Shown here: positions 61,939 through 64,000 of the stretch, piece by piece | How positions within the stretch are numbered: the first letter of the stretch is position 1 | Layout of the letters: each line of letters starts with the position of its first letter | DNA from: Sediminispirochaeta smaragdinae DSM 11293 | Lineage (GTDB): Bacteria; Spirochaetota; Spirochaetia; DSM-16054; Sediminispirochaetaceae | Reading direction: 5' to 3' | Assembly: GCF_000143985.1 (NCBI RefSeq) | Contig: NC_014364.1 | Span: 1,488,001-1,552,000 of the forward strand | DNA: 64,000 nucleotides | Position numbers and translations under genes: made by a program | Notes under the pieces: generated by a model | What the model was told of the DNA's origin: nothing | The model's input: only the letters and a program-made list of their open reading frames with translations | The model's database searches: none

Positions 61939-64000
61939 CCGAAGGCGGTCGGGTGCAGCATTTTGATGGGGGTGGGCTTTCCGAAGAAGTAGCCCTGAGC
62001 ATAGTCGACACCAATCTGCTCAAGTTCCCGTAGTATCCCTTCGTTTCCGACGAATTCGGCGATGGTCTTAATCCTCATCACCTTGCCCATGCTGTTGATG
62101 GCCTCTACCATGGCCCTGTTTACCGGATCGGTATCCATATCCTTCACGAACATCCCGTCGATCTTCAAATAGTCGACAGGCAGTAGCTTCAGGTAGTTGA
62201 AGGATGAAAAGCCGCTTCCAAAATCATCCAGGGCAAAGGTCGAGCCGATCTTTTTCAGCTCATTGATAAAGTGACTTGCAGTCTTCATGTTGCTAATCGC
62301 CTCTGTTTCCGTTACCTCGAAGCAGAAGGAGGAAGGGGGAACACCGTATTCCTGAAATTCGTAGACGAGAAAGTCGAGGCTGGTCTCATCCGCGAGAAAA
62401 GCACCGGAGAGATTGATGGTAAAGAAAAAGGGATTCCGATCCTGGCCGAGTTCGTCGGAAAGCAATTTGTACGCTTTAAATGCGTTTTGCACTACCCATC
62501 GGTCCACGGCAGGCATCAGGTTATAGCGTTCGGCAGCAGGAATAAAATCGGCAGGCATGATGGTGTTTCCTTCCTGGTCGATCATCCTGATCAAGAGTTC
62601 ACATTTTTTCATTCCCGAGTTTGAACTGTTGATCGGCTCTATCGGTTGGAAAAAGAGTTGAAAACGGTCCTCCTCAAGGGCCTTTGTCAGCCTGCTGATC
62701 CACTGCATCTCGCCGCGTCGCTTTGTAAAGAGGTTCTCCTCAACGTTGTAGACCTTAATTTTGTTGCCCCCGGCATCTTTTGCAATGTAACATGCGTCGT
62801 CCGCCGCGGCAAAAACATCATGTATGTCCTGATCGTTGCCGTTTATCATGACGATACCGATGCTTGTGGTGATATTAAAGACGTGTTTGTCCCATATCAG
62901 CTTGGTCTCCCTCAGCCGGGATTGAAGCCTCTGGGCGATCTCCGTGGCCTGACTGATGCTTGCTCCCGTAAGCAGGATACCGAACTCGTCACCCCCAAGA
63001 CGGGCCGAGAGATCGCTGGAACGAACCACGCTTTTAATGACCGTGGTGGTTTTTAAAAGCAGTTCATCTCCGGCGGTATGGCCGCACAGGTCGTTCACTA
63101 CCTTGAATTGGTCGATGTCGAGAAAAATAAAGGCATTTTCACCGTCACTTTCCTTTGCAAGACCGATGGTACGGCGTAGCTGTTCGGAAAATTCGTCTCT
63201 ATTGATCAATCCTGTTAGGGTATCATGACTTGCCTGATAGCTGATGGTTTCGCTCATTCTCCGCATTTCCGTCGTATCGCGGAAGGCGAGAACCTGGCCG
63301 TCGAGTTTACCATCACGGTCCCGAATGGCTGCAAGGCTGCCTTCTGTATGAATCGTTGCTCCTGCCCGATTCTTGAGAAGGCAGTTTTTAAAGACAAAGG
63401 GGCTTTCTTCTCCATCGGTAAGCAGGTTCGGAAAGGAAACCGCGGTTTCGTCCGGACCATAGTAGAGCTGAAATACCATACCGAGGGTTCTCTCTGTTGC
63501 CTCGTTTTCTTTCCAGCCCGTGATATTTTCCGCGACGGGATTCATAAACTGGATTTTCCCGTCCTTCCCGGTTGCAATGATTCCGTCTTCAATGCTGTGG
63601 AGGATGGCGGAGAGCCAATGCTCCTGCCTTTTGAGGGCCTGATCGACATTAAACTTGTACAGCGCAATATCGATGGTTGTATATAATTCTTTTTCTTTAA
63701 AGGGCTTAAGAATATATCCGAAGGGCTCTGCTTCCTTTGCCCTGGAAAGGGTTTTTTCATCGGAGTAGGCGGTAAGAAAGATGACCGGGATTCCAAAACG
63801 TTCCTTGACGACCTTTGCCGCATCGACTCCGTCGATTCCCCCGGAAAGCATGATATCCATCAAGATGATGTCGGGATGGTGCTCTTCTACTCTCCTCAGA
63901 GCCTCATCCCCGGTTGCCGCAAGAATAGGTTCTGGATAACCAAATCGTTCCAGACGACGCTGGAGATCAAGGGCGATGATCCTCTCATCTTCTACAATCA
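61935..64000 (-). CDS. Receiver-PAS-GGDEF-EAL cyclic-di-GMP signalling protein (5' end outside window)
   Basis: The frame is open to the window end, so the N terminus is missing. Visible parts: most of a receiver domain (IVEDERIIALD, acceptor Asp in IILMDIMLSGG), a PAS domain, a GGDEF domain with intact RLGGDEFG, and a C-terminal EAL domain. In the EAL domain the motif reads ELL, but the Glu, the Asn of INLSG, ETEAIS and DDFGSGFSSFNYLK are kept. It could therefore both make and degrade cyclic di-GMP, switched by phosphorylation. The HD-GYP protein at 39266-41032 is another enzyme of the same second messenger. Confidence 0.92.
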   Translation of the reverse strand, partial: IVEDERIIALDLQRRLERFGYPEPILAATGDEALRRVEEHHPDIILMDIMLSGGIDGVDAAKVVKERFGIPVIFLTAYSDEKTLSRAKEAEPFGYILKPFKEKELYTTIDIALYKFNVDQALKRQEHWLSAILHSIEDGIIATGKDGKIQFMNPVAENITGWKENEATERTLGMVFQLYYGPDETAVSFPNLLTDGEESPFVFKNCLLKNRAGATIHTEGSLAAIRDRDGKLDGQVLAFRDTTEMRRMSETISYQASHDTLTGLINRDEFSEQLRRTIGLAKESDGENAFIFLDIDQFKVVNDLCGHTAGDELLLKTTTVIKSVVRSSDLSARLGGDEFGILLTGASISQATEIAQRLQSRLRETKLIWDKHVFNITTSIGIVMINGNDQDIHDVFAAADDACYIAKDAGGNKIKVYNVEENLFTKRRGEMQWISRLTKALEEDRFQLFFQPIEPINSSNSGMKKCELLIRMIDQEGNTIMPADFIPAAERYNLMPAVDRWVVQNAFKAYKLLSDELGQDRNPFFFTINLSGAFLADETSLDFLVYEFQEYGVPPSSFCFEVTETEAISNMKTASHFINELKKIGSTFALDDFGSGFSSFNYLKLLPVDYLKIDGMFVKDMDTDPVNRAMVEAINSMGKVMRIKTIAEFVGNEGILRELEQIGVDYAQGYFFGKPTPIKMLHPTAFG

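Noticed and set aside
1-64000. CRISPR arrays, tRNA or rRNA genes
   Set aside because: No regularly spaced repeats, cloverleaf-like intergenic segments or rRNA-like stretches were noticed. Intergenic spaces are short; a tRNAscan-SE or Infernal run would settle it.

Overview
The window looks like a chromosomal segment of a free-living spirochaete, perhaps a Sediminispirochaeta/Spirochaeta-like anaerobe. This assignment is an inference from gene content, not a database match. It rests on a molybdenum hydroxylase next to ygeW, a pyrBI fusion, many histidine kinases and a chemotaxis receptor, exported proteins whose signal peptides end in WAGG, and moderate GC. About 57 protein genes are visible. 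The first and last genes run off the window. I found no rRNA, tRNA or CRISPR array.

Layout. (1) 1-11673, plus strand: the end of a xanthine-dehydrogenase-type molybdenum subunit and ygeW; then a sugar-type ABC importer (binding protein, two permeases), cutC, a ROK regulator and an M81 (MlrC-like) protein; then an IMP dehydrogenase of the Tritrichomonas foetus type. (2) 11696-21449: envelope and signalling genes, namely a PocR-type histidine kinase, a lipoprotein/LysM pair, a small membrane protein, a parvulin-type foldase, a chemotaxis receptor, thioredoxin, a TetR regulator and a receiver-histidine kinase fusion. (3) 21489-23860: an XdhC-like protein overlapping argA. (4) 35298 back to 23904, minus strand: an eleven-gene run, mtaD-mtnA-Cys/Met lyase-sufS-sufU-hybrid kinase-response regulator-birA-bioY-ecfA-ecfT. 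It joins sulfur salvage and Fe-S assembly to biotin uptake, with a BirA-type operator over the birA start codon. (5) 35422-38266: pncA-zwf-pgl. (6) 42047 back to 38263: Gfo/Idh oxidoreductase, HD-GYP phosphodiesterase, MarC and a DUF1820-like protein. (7) 42156-48415: the pyrimidine operon pyrBI-pyrE-pyrF-pyrDK-pyrC, preceded by a leader peptide and an intrinsic terminator. (8) 48442-54464: MATE exporter, a PRPP-synthetase-like protein paired with a glycosyltransferase, a nitrilase-family hydrolase and an iron alcohol dehydrogenase. (9) 54567-56558: a lower-GC parallel beta-helix lipoprotein gene flanked by an inverted-repeat element and a branched palindromic element. (10) 56841-64000: solo trpB, an outer-membrane-like protein, aroC-aroK, a fumarase/aspartase and a receiver-PAS-GGDEF-EAL protein.

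The most striking signals are the pyrBI leader, which reproduces the logic of enterobacterial UTP-sensing attenuation and even ends in a peptide resembling E. coli PyrL; a recurring promoter layout in which the -10 box lies 6-8 bases before the start codon with no Shine-Dalgarno site, suggesting leaderless mRNAs; the fused pyrBI and pyrDK enzymes; and the two repeat elements around the beta-helix gene.
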